Shown in pieces: positions 1 to 9,830 of a DNA stretch of 64,000 nucleotides. Position 1 is the first letter of the stretch, and each line of letters opens with the position of its first letter. A model generated the notes under the pieces. The model did no database searches. It saw only the letters and a program-made list of their open reading frames with translations, and was not told where the DNA came from. This DNA is from Chitinophaga sp. LS1 (GTDB lineage Bacteria; Bacteroidota; Bacteroidia; Chitinophagales; Chitinophagaceae). The position numbers were made by a program, and so were the translations under genes. The stretch spans positions 868,001-932,000 of the forward strand of contig NZ_CP128362.1 in assembly GCF_034274695.1 (NCBI RefSeq). Reading direction: 5' to 3'.

Positions 1-105
1 TGGTGGTATCCGTTTCTTCTTCGCCCAAACAGATTTAGCACCTATTGCACTTCCTATTCCGACAACCACTGAAAGAATTAATAATACAATTCTATTTTTT
101 TTCAT
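1..105 (-). CDS. Small secreted protein, N-terminal 35 residues only (DUF6520-like)
   Basis: An ATG at 103-105 opens a reading frame that runs off the left edge. It begins MKKNRIVLLILSVVVGIG, then SAIGAKSVWA, a short basic start and hydrophobic core typical of a signal peptide. The MKK-x-RI start and Ala-x-Lys border resemble the small secreted protein at 62085-62423 in this window and the DUF6520 style of Bacteroidota peptides. The C-terminal part is outside the window, so the family call is tentative. Function unknown. Confidence 0.5.
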   Translation of the reverse strand, partial: MKKNRIVLLILSVVVGIGSAIGAKSVWAKKKRIPP

Positions 106-298
106 AGTCGTAACATTTAAACTGGTAAAATAAATACACAATTCAACCAATAAATGAAAGCCATAAAATTGAGCGCCACTCTAAAAAATATTATGAAGGG
201 AGAATAACAGAATTCCAAAAACGAAGCTGGAGATGTGATTATAAAAGAAAAACAATACAAGTTAACTCAATCCCCTGCAGCATCATTTCCAGTTCAAA

Positions 299-418
299 TT
301 AATTATAAATTTTAACCTGTGGCATAGGTCTACTGTAACTAAGGATAAAATCGTTATAACCTGTAGGCATCTTATGTGCAAGGTCAAACCCATTACCGAC
401 GATAATCAATCGATTCAT
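299..418 (-). pseudogene. AbiH-like phage abortive-infection protein, N-terminal remnant
   Basis: A 39-codon frame begins MNRLIIVGNGFDLAHKMPTG and continues YNDFILSY before a stop. The GNGFDLAH-x(2)-T-x-Y-x-DF pattern is the characteristic N-terminus of AbiH-family abortive-infection proteins, which are normally around 300 residues or longer. No continuation of the family is visible beyond the stop towards lower coordinates, so this looks like the stub of a decayed gene. The rest of the 106-509 gap holds only a hairpin terminator. Confidence 0.55.
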
Positions 419-450
419 TCTATAATTAATTACTAATTTATCTATAAAAC

Positions 451-485
451 GACAACAGGCCCATTACAGGCCTGTTGTCTCTTTT
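451..485 (-). terminator. Hairpin terminator downstream of the GH2 gene
   Basis: An 11-bp perfect stem (GACAACAGGCC at 451-461, GGCCTGTTGTC at 469-479) encloses a 7-nt loop. It is followed by a T-rich run on both strands (TCTCTTTTT on +, GTTTTAT on -), so it can act in either direction. It lies 30 bp past the stop of the leftward GH2 gene. Confidence 0.75.
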
Positions 486-509
486 TCCAATTCAACATAT
501 AATAGCTTC

Positions 510-2885
510 TTACTGCTTTGTCTTATTAATGGCATTTTGAAATGTCTCTTTTTCTTCCGCACGAATATGATCACCATACTTATTCATATAAGCGGTGGCC
601 ACTGGTACAAATTCCTCCCAATCTTGCTTGTTTAGATAATATATCGTTCTCGCTCTCAAATACATTTCCTCACCTGGGGCACCATATGGTTTAATGGCTG
701 TTTCAATACCATCCCAATCTGGTTTAACTGCTTTCGTCATTGGTTCTATTGTGCCTTTGTAAATCATATTCATCATATTTACGGCATACTGACGCTCACC
801 TAACATCTTCTTAAATACATCAGGATGGTTATTCATATACGCAAATCCTGCATCCCTGGAGGATTTGGCAAACTGACTGATAGCCATCAAATCTTCTTCA
901 CTTAATGGTTCATGTAAGGAAGCAATATATTCTGTACCAGCATTTTCTGCACCAGGCTTATCACCTACCTGGTTAGCAGCCATTGCTAACTTCTTTAAAA
1001 AAGCTGGCTCCCGCTTACCATTTATATATTCTTCCAACATCTGACTATACACCATAGCCGGGTCTGTTAAATCTGCATTTTTTGCTGTAACCATGGGTAT
1101 AGTTCCTATTGCAGGATTTAAAGGCGCATGAATTTTTCTTAAATCCTCAAATGGAATTTTCACTACTTCTCTATCATAAGTAATCAGTCCATTTTGCTCA
1201 CCCTCTACATCAAATGGTTGTGTATAAATTGATCCGCTCAATCCTTGCTCTTCTAATAATCGCAGGTGTTGCGCCATGATAGTATACTTAGCCTTCAGCG
1301 CTGCTGGTTTTTCCTGTATATATCCCCAGGCATTCATAGGGTTCCATTGATGATCAGGGATAAATACACCAATTCCTCCAAATTCTCCTACTATTCTCGC
1401 TTTCCCAGGTTGCGCAGGTGAATTCATTGGATTTGGATAGGAATGTACATCTGTCATATCACTAGCTACCCAATTGTCCTGTCCTGTTTTAGTCTCATTT
1501 TCATTTATAAAAATATATTCTCCTGTATGTCCATTCACTATGCGGCTCGGATCAGTTGATTTTACCCATTTAGTCAGTCTTTCCTGATCATAACTACCCC
1601 ATTGTTCATTAAATAATACCCAGGTCACAATACCAGGATAATTATGCAATTGCTCTAAAATCTCCTTACTCTCCTTTTCAAATTCTGCTTTTGAACCTTC
1701 TGGTAATCCCTGGTTAGGATTTACAAAATCCTGCCAGACTAACATTCCAATCTTATCCGCATGATAGTACCACCTGGCAGGCTCAATTTTAATGTGTTTT
1801 CTGATTGTATTAAAGCCCATCGCTTTAATTGCTTCAATGTCAAATTTCAGGGCTTCATCCGTAGGAGCGGTATACAATCCATCAGGCCAGAAGCCCTGAT
1901 CCAGGGTTCCTAAATTGAAATAAGGTTTGTTATTTAAGAAAATGCGATCGATCCCTTTATCATCCTTCGCAATTGAGATCTTCCGCATTCCAAAATAACT
2001 TTTTACTTCATCAGTAGTCTTTGTTCCTTTTAATAGTTTAACTGTGAGATTATATAAGTACGGAGATTCAGGTGACCATAATTTAGCATTCTTAACTGGC
2101 AGCTGCAAATTCACACCAGCCTTACCTTTTACTTTACTCACTATTGCATCTCCATCTTGTGCAGTCACCTCTACTGATGCACCTGCTGGAGCATTCACCT
2201 TAATATTTAAAACCCCTTTATCAATATCAGGCGTCATTACCAATCCCTCAATATAAGTCTTGGGAACAACTTCTAACCACACCGTCTGCCAGATACCGGA
2301 TGTTGGTGTATAATATATGCCCTGTGGATTCAATACCTGTTTTCCATGTGGGCCTATCCCCCTTTCTGTAGGATCGTATACTTTCACGATTAGCTCATTC
2401 TCTCCAGCCTTTAAAGCATTCGTAATATCTATTGTAAAGGCTTCATATCCACCACTATGCCCCCCTACTTCCTTACCATTTACATAAACAGTTGCCTGAA
2501 AATCTACTGCACCAAAATGTAATAGTACCTTTTCTGCACTCGGTCTTTCAAATTTTCTCTTATACCATAACAATTGATCCGGTTGCAATATTTTCTTTAC
2601 ACCAGATAATGCGGATTCTAATGGATAAGGAACCAAAATCTTGCCGTCATACTTTTCTGGTACAATTACATCCTTTCCAGTAATTGTATAATCCCATAAG
2701 CCATTCAAATTATTCCATTGTCCTCTCTCCAGCTGAGGCCTTGGATATTCCTTCAGTGCATTTTCAGGAGAAACCTCTTTAGCCCATCTTGTTTGGATAT
2801 TTACAGGTTGCATTTTCCAACTATCCTGTGCATGTACTTCAACAAATAAAACAGTAGCAAATAAAACTAATAATAAATTCTTCAT
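510..2885 (-). CDS. Glycoside hydrolase family 2 enzyme, secreted
   Basis: A 791-residue GH2 protein (beta-galactosidase/glucuronidase/mannosidase superfamily). Residues 1-19 are a signal peptide ending VEVHA-Q, so it is exported, probably to the periplasm. Next come a GH2 jelly-roll sugar-binding domain (about 55-210), an Ig-like domain (about 215-300) and a TIM barrel (from about 320). The acid/base Glu is in VLFNEQW (E427) and the likely nucleophile is in GEFGG (E501). The C-terminal ~200 residues are mostly helical and not a standard GH2 part. It is a tandem paralogue of the next gene, with which it shares KMQPV-x-I-x-TRWAK after the signal peptide. The intergenic gap is 161 bp. Substrate cannot be told from sequence alone. 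Confidence 0.88.
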   Translation of the reverse strand: MKNLLLVLFATVLFVEVHAQDSWKMQPVNIQTRWAKEVSPENALKEYPRPQLERGQWNNLNGLWDYTITGKDVIVPEKYDGKILVPYPLESALSGVKKILQPDQLLWYKRKFERPSAEKVLLHFGAVDFQATVYVNGKEVGGHSGGYEAFTIDITNALKAGENELIVKVYDPTERGIGPHGKQVLNPQGIYYTPTSGIWQTVWLEVVPKTYIEGLVMTPDIDKGVLNIKVNAPAGASVEVTAQDGDAIVSKVKGKAGVNLQLPVKNAKLWSPESPYLYNLTVKLLKGTKTTDEVKSYFGMRKISIAKDDKGIDRIFLNNKPYFNLGTLDQGFWPDGLYTAPTDEALKFDIEAIKAMGFNTIRKHIKIEPARWYYHADKIGMLVWQDFVNPNQGLPEGSKAEFEKESKEILEQLHNYPGIVTWVLFNEQWGSYDQERLTKWVKSTDPSRIVNGHTGEYIFINENETKTGQDNWVASDMTDVHSYPNPMNSPAQPGKARIVGEFGGIGVFIPDHQWNPMNAWGYIQEKPAALKAKYTIMAQHLRLLEEQGLSGSIYTQPFDVEGEQNGLITYDREVVKIPFEDLRKIHAPLNPAIGTIPMVTAKNADLTDPAMVYSQMLEEYINGKREPAFLKKLAMAANQVGDKPGAENAGTEYIASLHEPLSEEDLMAISQFAKSSRDAGFAYMNNHPDVFKKMLGERQYAVNMMNMIYKGTIEPMTKAVKPDWDGIETAIKPYGAPGEEMYLRARTIYYLNKQDWEEFVPVATAYMNKYGDHIRAEEKETFQNAINKTKQ

Positions 2886-3046
2886 AACTCGATTTAAACT
2901 AGAAATTAAATCTCTATTGTAAAATTATAGTTCCTTATAATCCTTTTTTGAGCGGTCTAAATTACTATTCTGTCGTGTCAATTCAGTTAATGGCAAGTTA
3001 ATAATATCTATTAATTAGGACCTCCCATGTTGTATTGCAACAAGCA

Positions 3047-5674
3047 TTACTCCCAGGTACTTTCTCCTTTTCTCATTTTATCCAAATTCGCCTGAAACGA
3101 AGGCTTATCTCCTTTCGCAGCCATATTCACCGCTTTCTCCTCAACTGAAATGGCTTCATCTTTCTTACCCAATTTATACAAGAGATTCGCATATGTATCC
3201 ATAAAAGTAATTGCTTCTCCTTCCTGTAATGTCCGTTTACTCCAACTAAGCGCCGCCTTCAACGCATTAGTATCTTCCAAATGCTGAAATACTTCCCAGG
3301 CAAAATTATTTAATTCAAAAAACATGACATGATCTCCATATTTATCAATATATGGGATAGCACTATTAGCGAACTTTTCATAATCCTTTTTATCTAAATA
3401 ATTAATTGTTCTTGCCTTCCATACTATCTCTTCACCAGTTGCTCCATATTTAGACACTATTGTCTTTTCTATTTTTTCCCAATCAGTATTTGCGTCCATT
3501 TGTGGCTTTATCTCATCTATATAAATGATGCCCTGTAACTTATCAAGTGCACTTTTCGCACCTAATACTGCGTCTATCTTTTCCGGATGCTTTTTAATAA
3601 TTGCAAATCCAGGGTCAGTAATATGGGTTGTAAATGCATCTATAAATGCGATATCATCTTTTTGATAAGGCTCTTTTAATTGTCGGATATAATCATTGCC
3701 AATTTTCCCCGCATTCGTAAAATCCTTCATCTTGCTAGCTGTTTCTGCCAGATTACGGAGAAAATTAGCATCTCTATTCCCTTTGTTATATGCCTCCAGG
3801 TTGATAGCGTATTCTCTTTCGTGATCTATTGTATCTCCAATCTGGGCCTTAAACTGACCAGGGGCTGCCGCATATTGACTTGCATTGGGCACAAGCATAG
3901 TATGGATCTCCCTTAACTTTTCAGCTGGTATTTTGATGATTTCTCTATCATAAGTCATTAATCCATTCTCCTCTGTCTCTACATCAAACGGCTCTGTATA
4001 AATGGATCCGGAAAGTCCCTCCTCTTCAAATATCTTCAAATGCTTCATCATAAACTGATACTTCTTCATAAATTCAGCTCCCTGTACTTGTATATATCCC
4101 CATCCCTCAGCGCCATTCCACTGATGGTTAGGTGTAGGCACACGCACACCTCCCCACTCACCCAATACCCGGGCTTTTCCAATTAAATATGGAGCAATAC
4201 CAGGCCCCGGATAATCATGAATATCTGTTAAATCACTACTAATCCATTTTTTTCCTGGATCATCCGGCGATTTTCTATCATAATTTTCTCCTGTATGCCC
4301 ATCCACTACCCTACCAGGATCAGCCCTTTTTAACCACTCAGTCAAACGTTGTTGATCATACCTGGCCCAACCCTCATTAAAAAGCACCCAGATCACAATA
4401 CTTGGATAATTATGTAACTGGGCTATATTCTCTTTATTTTCCTTTTCAAATTCCGCATGTGCATCCGCATTCCCATTAGCACATGTCACCATATCCTGCC
4501 ATACTAATACTCCCATTCTATCAGCATGATAATACCACCTGGCTGGTTCAATCTTAATATGCTTACGGATAGTATTGAAACCCATATTCCGGATAGCCAT
4601 AATATCAAACTGCAAAGCAGAATCAGTAGGCGCCGTATACAGACCTTCTGGCCAAAATCCCTGATCAAGCACTCCCAGATGGTAGGTATACTTATTATTC
4701 AGGAAAAGCCTTTCTACACCCTGTTCATCCTTTTTGACTTCAATTTTCCGCATGCCAAAATAACTGCCAACACTATCTACCATTTTCCCCTTATGTAGCA
4801 GGCGCACATTCAGATGATATAAATAGGGATCATCAGGACTCCATAGCCTAGCATTATTCACCGGCAATTTCAAATCTTGTCCAGGTTTACCTTTTATAAT
4901 GCTCCCATTAGAAGCTACAGCTTCTACCTGATAATCCTTACTATTGCCATCGACATTAACTTTCAAACTCAGTTCCTGGTTATCTACATCAGGCGTCATA
5001 TACAAATTATCAATGTAGGTAGCTGGTACCGTCTCCATCCACACTGTCTGCCATATTCCACTGCTTGCCGTATACAGTATATTTTTAGGTTGTAAAACTT
5101 GTTTCCCGTGAGGATTAGGTCCTTGATCTGTAGGATCCAATACTCCTACTACTAACTCATTATTACCTGCCTTTAATGCATCTGTTATATCAATAGCAAA
5201 CTCCTGGTATCCTCCTGTATGGCCACCCACTTCTTTTCCATTTACATATACAGTTGCCTGCCAATCTACAGCGCCAAAGTGCAGTAAAACCCGTTCCCAT
5301 TTCTTAAGGTTAGGCCTGGCTATATTTCTCTTATACCATAAGCGTTGAGTGGGTAATAAAGGCTTTTTTAGACCTGAAAGTGCAGATTCAATAGGAAAAG
5401 GAACCAATATTTGTCCCTGATACTGCGTAGGCCGTTCAGCAGCCTTATCAGTAATAGCATACTGCCAAAGGCCATTTAAATTCTCCCATTGATTGCGCAC
5501 CATTTGAGGGCGGGGATAGGCTGGTAATACATTGGCAGGATTAACATCTTTTGCCCAACGGGTTTTGATGCTCACAGGCTGCATTTTCCATTCATTGCCT
5601 CCCTGGGCATAACCCGAGACTATTAAAACACATAAAATTGCTCCAATAGCAAACGCCTTGCACATTCTTTTCAT
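3047..5674 (-). CDS. Glycoside hydrolase family 2 enzyme with C-terminal TPR-like extension
   Basis: Second GH2 of a tandem pair. The ATG at 5674 (MKRMCKAF) puts a normal signal peptide (ending VSGYAQG) first and matches the paralogue; the frame is open to 5728, but that would add 18 unlikely residues. Sugar-binding, Ig-like and TIM-barrel domains follow as in the neighbour, with acid/base Glu in VLFNEGW and nucleophile Glu in LGEWGG. It is longer by a C-terminal helical region of about 100 residues with TPR-like repeats (for example around MDTYANLLYKLGKKDEAI). Pairing suggests the two enzymes act on related glycans. The decisive substrate test is biochemical. Confidence 0.86.
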   Translation of the reverse strand: MKRMCKAFAIGAILCVLIVSGYAQGGNEWKMQPVSIKTRWAKDVNPANVLPAYPRPQMVRNQWENLNGLWQYAITDKAAERPTQYQGQILVPFPIESALSGLKKPLLPTQRLWYKRNIARPNLKKWERVLLHFGAVDWQATVYVNGKEVGGHTGGYQEFAIDITDALKAGNNELVVGVLDPTDQGPNPHGKQVLQPKNILYTASSGIWQTVWMETVPATYIDNLYMTPDVDNQELSLKVNVDGNSKDYQVEAVASNGSIIKGKPGQDLKLPVNNARLWSPDDPYLYHLNVRLLHKGKMVDSVGSYFGMRKIEVKKDEQGVERLFLNNKYTYHLGVLDQGFWPEGLYTAPTDSALQFDIMAIRNMGFNTIRKHIKIEPARWYYHADRMGVLVWQDMVTCANGNADAHAEFEKENKENIAQLHNYPSIVIWVLFNEGWARYDQQRLTEWLKRADPGRVVDGHTGENYDRKSPDDPGKKWISSDLTDIHDYPGPGIAPYLIGKARVLGEWGGVRVPTPNHQWNGAEGWGYIQVQGAEFMKKYQFMMKHLKIFEEEGLSGSIYTEPFDVETEENGLMTYDREIIKIPAEKLREIHTMLVPNASQYAAAPGQFKAQIGDTIDHEREYAINLEAYNKGNRDANFLRNLAETASKMKDFTNAGKIGNDYIRQLKEPYQKDDIAFIDAFTTHITDPGFAIIKKHPEKIDAVLGAKSALDKLQGIIYIDEIKPQMDANTDWEKIEKTIVSKYGATGEEIVWKARTINYLDKKDYEKFANSAIPYIDKYGDHVMFFELNNFAWEVFQHLEDTNALKAALSWSKRTLQEGEAITFMDTYANLLYKLGKKDEAISVEEKAVNMAAKGDKPSFQANLDKMRKGESTWE

Positions 5675-5859
5675 ATAAGCTGGATTATTGAATTTAGTAT
5701 TCAAGAACCCATATAGTTGCAATAGCAAGTATTTTATAACACGCTGTTAAGGAATTTTTTAAGCAAGGATGAGGTTAACTGGATGTTACCTTTTAATAAT
5801 AAACGCAATTTAAATCGCCAATAGCTAGTTACTACTCCTGGTATTAATCTAATAAAATC

Positions 5860-7134
5860 ATGATAAAGAAAATCCTCCTCCTATTTTTCCTGATATTCCA
5901 TCTTTTAAAAATAGAGGCACAAATAAATAATGGCTATAGCAAAAACTACCAACCAATAAAATCAGGGAATATACTTTGTGACAAGAATTTCTATCTACTT
6001 ACTGCTCTTGCCAGGTATCCTAAAATCAACCAATTAATTGCCGAAAACAAAACGCTCAATAATATATTAAAATCCAAAATCGACTCTATTCATCTTTATG
6101 CCTATAAAAATGGTATGTTCCTGAATGCAGATTCAACTGTCGGAAATTTTATATGGAGCAAGGAAGACACTGCAACCATCTTGCAAGTACTAGGCAATCT
6201 TTACCAATCAAATACATCCTTATTTGACAAATTGATCAATAATGATTTAAGACCGAGCGGTAATTATCAAAAATTCATTAATCGAACTAACGCTGATTTA
6301 TTCCAGCAAGCCTGGAGACAATATCTATACGGAACTAATTACATCATTTCTCAATATGGATTAGGCAAACACCTCCGTTATCCATCCATTGATTCTATCA
6401 GCTATGATGTTAATGGGGAATACTTTCGGTACATGCTAAAACCCCTATTCAATTTCCTTGATTCTCATCAACAGGAAATGACCTTATTTTACCAGCCTAC
6501 GCTACAACTAGCTATCCGCCTGATGGAGGCAAATGACAGAGATGAGGCCGCACGTTTCGAACCAATGGGAAATGGAGAAAATAAAGAAGCTGTAAAAAGT
6601 GTGAAATCAGTTGATTGGAGTAAATATCAATATTCCGTCATCATGGTTCCTGGTGAAGGTCCTGAGTTATATTCCGTTCCCCTCTCTTTTGGTGGAAAAT
6701 TGCGTTGCGAACTGGCAGCAGAACGCTATAATAAAGGATTAGCGCCATATATTATTGTCAGTGGTGGATACTGTCATCCTTTTCACACGCCATATTGTGA
6801 AGCGATTGAAATGAAAAAGTACCTGATAACAAAATTTAACATTCCGGAAAAGGCCATTATTATAGAACCTCATGCGAGACATACTACTACCAATTTCAGA
6901 AACGCGAACCGTTTGATCATCAGATATAACATTCCAATCAACAAACCAGCACTATGTGTATCGACCAGTGATCAATCCGGATATATCGCAGATGATAGGT
7001 TCGATACCAGAAACCTAAAGGAATTAGGTTACCTCCCCTACCAAAAGAAACAAAAAATATCATCACAAGAAACTGTCTTTTATCCAACAATGGAAAGTTT
7101 ACAGATGGATCCATTAGATCCTTTAGACCCGTAG
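5860..7134 (+). CDS. YdcF/SanA-like DUF218 domain protein, exported
   Basis: A 424-residue protein with signal peptide MIKKILLLFFLIFHLLKIEA. The C-terminal half carries the DUF218 fold of the ElyC/SanA/YdcF family: VIMVPGEGPELY, LAAERYNKG, YIIVSGGY, EAIEMKKYL, and IIIEPHARHTTTNFRNA, in which conserved His and Asn residues line the putative active site. Members are implicated in envelope or undecaprenyl-phosphate homeostasis, with poorly defined chemistry. The N-terminal ~240 residues are not recognised. The C-terminus ends in a short MDPLDPLDP repeat. It is divergent from the GH2 pair and followed by a hairpin terminator. Confidence 0.75.
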   Translation: MIKKILLLFFLIFHLLKIEAQINNGYSKNYQPIKSGNILCDKNFYLLTALARYPKINQLIAENKTLNNILKSKIDSIHLYAYKNGMFLNADSTVGNFIWSKEDTATILQVLGNLYQSNTSLFDKLINNDLRPSGNYQKFINRTNADLFQQAWRQYLYGTNYIISQYGLGKHLRYPSIDSISYDVNGEYFRYMLKPLFNFLDSHQQEMTLFYQPTLQLAIRLMEANDRDEAARFEPMGNGENKEAVKSVKSVDWSKYQYSVIMVPGEGPELYSVPLSFGGKLRCELAAERYNKGLAPYIIVSGGYCHPFHTPYCEAIEMKKYLITKFNIPEKAIIIEPHARHTTTNFRNANRLIIRYNIPINKPALCVSTSDQSGYIADDRFDTRNLKELGYLPYQKKQKISSQETVFYPTMESLQMDPLDPLDP

Positions 7135-7171
7135 TAGCGGTTTTTCATTCAATATTTTAACCTCATTTACA

Positions 7172-7205
7172 AAGCCGCTATTATCAAATAGCGGCTTCCT
7201 ATGTT
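7172..7205 (+). terminator. Hairpin terminator after the DUF218 gene
   Basis: A 9-bp stem, AAGCCGCTA (7172-7180) and TAGCGGCTT (7189-7197), with an 8-nt loop, followed by CCTATGTTTT. The U-tract is interrupted, so strength is uncertain. Confidence 0.6.
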
Positions 7206-7407
7206 TTAGCCCGATCTATGATGCTATCCAGGCAGCATTGTCATTTCTAATTTACTGCCATCACATTTCATTCGACCATTAGTAGTTTCATTCCGTTAAT
7301 CTACCAATCAGCATGCATTGCATTACCTATGCGTTTACAGACTGGTTAGCCCTTTAGTTCAGAAATCACAGCATGTTCTTTAACCCTAAATTGTTAAACC
7401 ATATATC

Positions 7408-8973
7408 ATGAGAGAAAAAGCAATAGTTGATCCGCCTGCCAACGCACTCTCTCCTATAGATCATTATACAGGATTATTACCCAGACAGGAAATAACCCAC
7501 AGAAAATTCCTACAATTCGTCATAGGAGAAAATAGGGTCTATCGGTGGATTATGATTTTGCTGATTTACGGACAGTTTATCATCTTTAAACTATGCTACC
7601 CATACCCTGATTTTTTTTCTGATAGTTACAGCTATATAGAGGCTGCCTACAGGCATTTAAATGCGAATATCTGGCCAATTGGATACAGCAAATTTTTATG
7701 GCTGTTTCATTATATTACTTACTCGGCTCTGGCCCTCAACTTTTTTCAATATACTATCATTATATTAGCGGGTCTATATTTCTATAAAACCATTGTATAT
7801 TTCTACCCGACCAGCAAAAGAACAAGGGCTGTTCTTGCTATTTTTTTCTTTTTCAATCCACTTAATTTATACCTCGCAAATTACATCGCTAGCGATGGCC
7901 TATTTGTGGCACTCAGCCTTATCTGGCTGGCTGAATTATTATGGATATTAAACAGGCCAGCTCTCCATCATACTATAATTTTGTCTTTTGTATTTTTAAT
8001 AGCATTTACCTTCAGATATAATGCGTTGTTCTACCCTATTATTACGGCATTGGTATTCCTGTTAAGCAAGCAAAATACCTGGAATAAAATTACAGGTATT
8101 ATTCTAGGACCATTATTAATACTACCGGTTATAGTAATAGTTTCCACTGCTGTAAAGAATATGAGTGGCACTGCCCAATTCCCACCTATTCTTGGTGGCT
8201 GGCAATGGGGTAACAATGCTTTATATTTTCGGGAATATGTAGACGAGGATACTTTACATTTCCCTACCCCTCAAATGGCGGAACTGGATCAAATAGCACG
8301 TGTTTATTATAGAACTGTTCCACCACATAAAAGAGAACTTTCTTCTTATGTTGGGAATTTCTTTATTAAACAATGGGATGCTCCATTAAAGATTTATATG
8401 ATGAAGCATTATCCTGATCCGGATGTAAGCTCCTGGGCAAAAGCAGCGCCGCTCTTTGGAGAATATGGGTTATATATTATAAAAAGGCATCCTGTAGAAT
8501 TTGCCTTGCATTATATATCGATCAATACAAGAAACTACTTTTTCCCTCCAATGGAAAAACTGGAATTATATAATCTAGGTGGTGACGAAATGTGGCCGAT
8601 TGCTGCCTGGTGGTTTCATTATCCATCCACAAGAATGACTGTAATTTCAAAAACATTACAAGGATACATTCTATTAATGCTACCATTCATTTTTTTACTG
8701 GTAAACATATATGGAATATGGGGACTTATATATTATATAAGGATCAAGGGATTTAAAAAGACCTCACGCGTTTTTAACCTGACCATTATGCTACTGGCAG
8801 CTGTGTTAATTCTAAACTTTTCATTTAGCGTATTTGCTAACATAATTGTGATGCGATATCAAATTTTCCCACTGATTACAGGGTTGATTTTTGTCTTACT
8901 ATTATCTGACTACCTGGAATTGAGCTATAGATCCAAGGTGACCAATAAAAATCTGGAATTAGCAACTTTATAA
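7408..8973 (+). CDS. Multi-pass membrane protein, GT-C-like glycosyltransferase candidate (paralogue 1)
   Basis: A 521-residue polytopic protein with about 10-12 hydrophobic segments. A short cytoplasmic N-terminus precedes TM1. The first extracytoplasmic loop has DSYSYIEAA and WPIGYSKF; later landmarks are ANYIASDGLF, RYNALFYP, GGWQWGNNALY and FSVFANIIVMRYQ near the C-terminus. An early Asp in loop 1 of a many-TM protein next to a GT2 polyprenyl-phosphate sugar synthase is the usual setting of GT-C transferases that use lipid-linked sugars. Three relatives lie at 10363-11898, 11910-13433 and 21458-22924. Family assignment is inference. The next gene starts 12 bp downstream, so they are probably co-transcribed. 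Confidence 0.65.
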   Translation: MREKAIVDPPANALSPIDHYTGLLPRQEITHRKFLQFVIGENRVYRWIMILLIYGQFIIFKLCYPYPDFFSDSYSYIEAAYRHLNANIWPIGYSKFLWLFHYITYSALALNFFQYTIIILAGLYFYKTIVYFYPTSKRTRAVLAIFFFFNPLNLYLANYIASDGLFVALSLIWLAELLWILNRPALHHTIILSFVFLIAFTFRYNALFYPIITALVFLLSKQNTWNKITGIILGPLLILPVIVIVSTAVKNMSGTAQFPPILGGWQWGNNALYFREYVDEDTLHFPTPQMAELDQIARVYYRTVPPHKRELSSYVGNFFIKQWDAPLKIYMMKHYPDPDVSSWAKAAPLFGEYGLYIIKRHPVEFALHYISINTRNYFFPPMEKLELYNLGGDEMWPIAAWWFHYPSTRMTVISKTLQGYILLMLPFIFLLVNIYGIWGLIYYIRIKGFKKTSRVFNLTIMLLAAVLILNFSFSVFANIIVMRYQIFPLITGLIFVLLLSDYLELSYRSKVTNKNLELATL

Positions 8974-8985
8974 AAAACTGTTGTT

Positions 8986-9792
8986 ATGGAAAACATGACT
9001 ATTGTTATACCCTGCTATAATGAAGAGAAAAGGCTTCCTATCAATGATTATAAATCCTTCTTATTAAACTATAAGGGGCAAATGGTCTTTGTAAATGATG
9101 GTAGTTCAGATAAAACCCTCAAAGTACTTGCATATATAAAAAGAGATTTTCCTGAAAAAGTGTCTATCCTTCATTTAAAGAAAAATGTAGGTAAAGCAGA
9201 AGCTATCAGGAGAGGAATTTTAGAAAAAACGACCAATAATACCAATAATATAATCGGCTTCATGGATGCAGACCTTTCCACGCCGTTTGATGAGGTAGAT
9301 TATTTTATAGAAGCACTCCAAAAATCTAATTTCAAAATGATCTTTGGATCACGCATAGCAAGAATAGGCGCAAATATCCATAGATTTCACTCTCGTCACT
9401 ATTTCGGTCGCATAGTAGCTACCGCCATAAGTATATATCTGGGAATCCCGATCTATGATAGTCAATGTGGCGCTAAATTCTTCCGGGCGGATTTTGCTCA
9501 CCAGGTATTTTCAGAAGCATTTATATCAAGATGGTTATTTGATGTCGAAATTTTTAAAAGAATCCTTCAAAGTAAAACTAAGGTAGATGAAATATGCTAT
9601 GAATTGCCATTGCATACATGGATAGAAAAAGGTGATTCAAAGTTGACGATTCATGACGTCATAAAATTGCCATTTGAATTTTATAGAATAGCCAATTACT
9701 ATATGGATAAAGAAAATAAAACGGATGTCTATGGTCTCTACCAGGACTATAGAAAACCTGGCAATCTTATGCACAAAAATATTGCACAATAA
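8986..9792 (+). CDS. GT2 glycosyltransferase, polyprenyl-phosphate sugar synthase-like (ALG5 type)
   Basis: A 268-residue GT2 enzyme with no C-terminal transmembrane segments. Motifs: TIVIPCYNEEKRLP at the nucleotide-sugar site, FVNDGSSDKT, KNVGKAEAIRRG, the DXD-like MDADLSTP, DSQCGAKFF and RWLFDVEI. This pattern is that of dolichyl/undecaprenyl-phosphate glucose or mannose synthases. It would supply the lipid-linked sugar for the GT-C-like proteins on either side. It lies 12 bp after the paralogue-1 gene and 38 bp before the lipoprotein gene, in one apparent operon. Confidence 0.82.
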   Translation: MENMTIVIPCYNEEKRLPINDYKSFLLNYKGQMVFVNDGSSDKTLKVLAYIKRDFPEKVSILHLKKNVGKAEAIRRGILEKTTNNTNNIIGFMDADLSTPFDEVDYFIEALQKSNFKMIFGSRIARIGANIHRFHSRHYFGRIVATAISIYLGIPIYDSQCGAKFFRADFAHQVFSEAFISRWLFDVEIFKRILQSKTKVDEICYELPLHTWIEKGDSKLTIHDVIKLPFEFYRIANYYMDKENKTDVYGLYQDYRKPGNLMHKNIAQ

Positions 9793-9830
9793 ATTTAATT
9801 ATATTCAATCACCCCATAAGATCATTACCG

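Noticed and set aside
7090..7134. MDPLDPLDP tail as a possible frameshift or repeat expansion
   Set aside because: It is in frame, ends at a normal stop and is too short to be a meaningful repeat; it may be a family feature.
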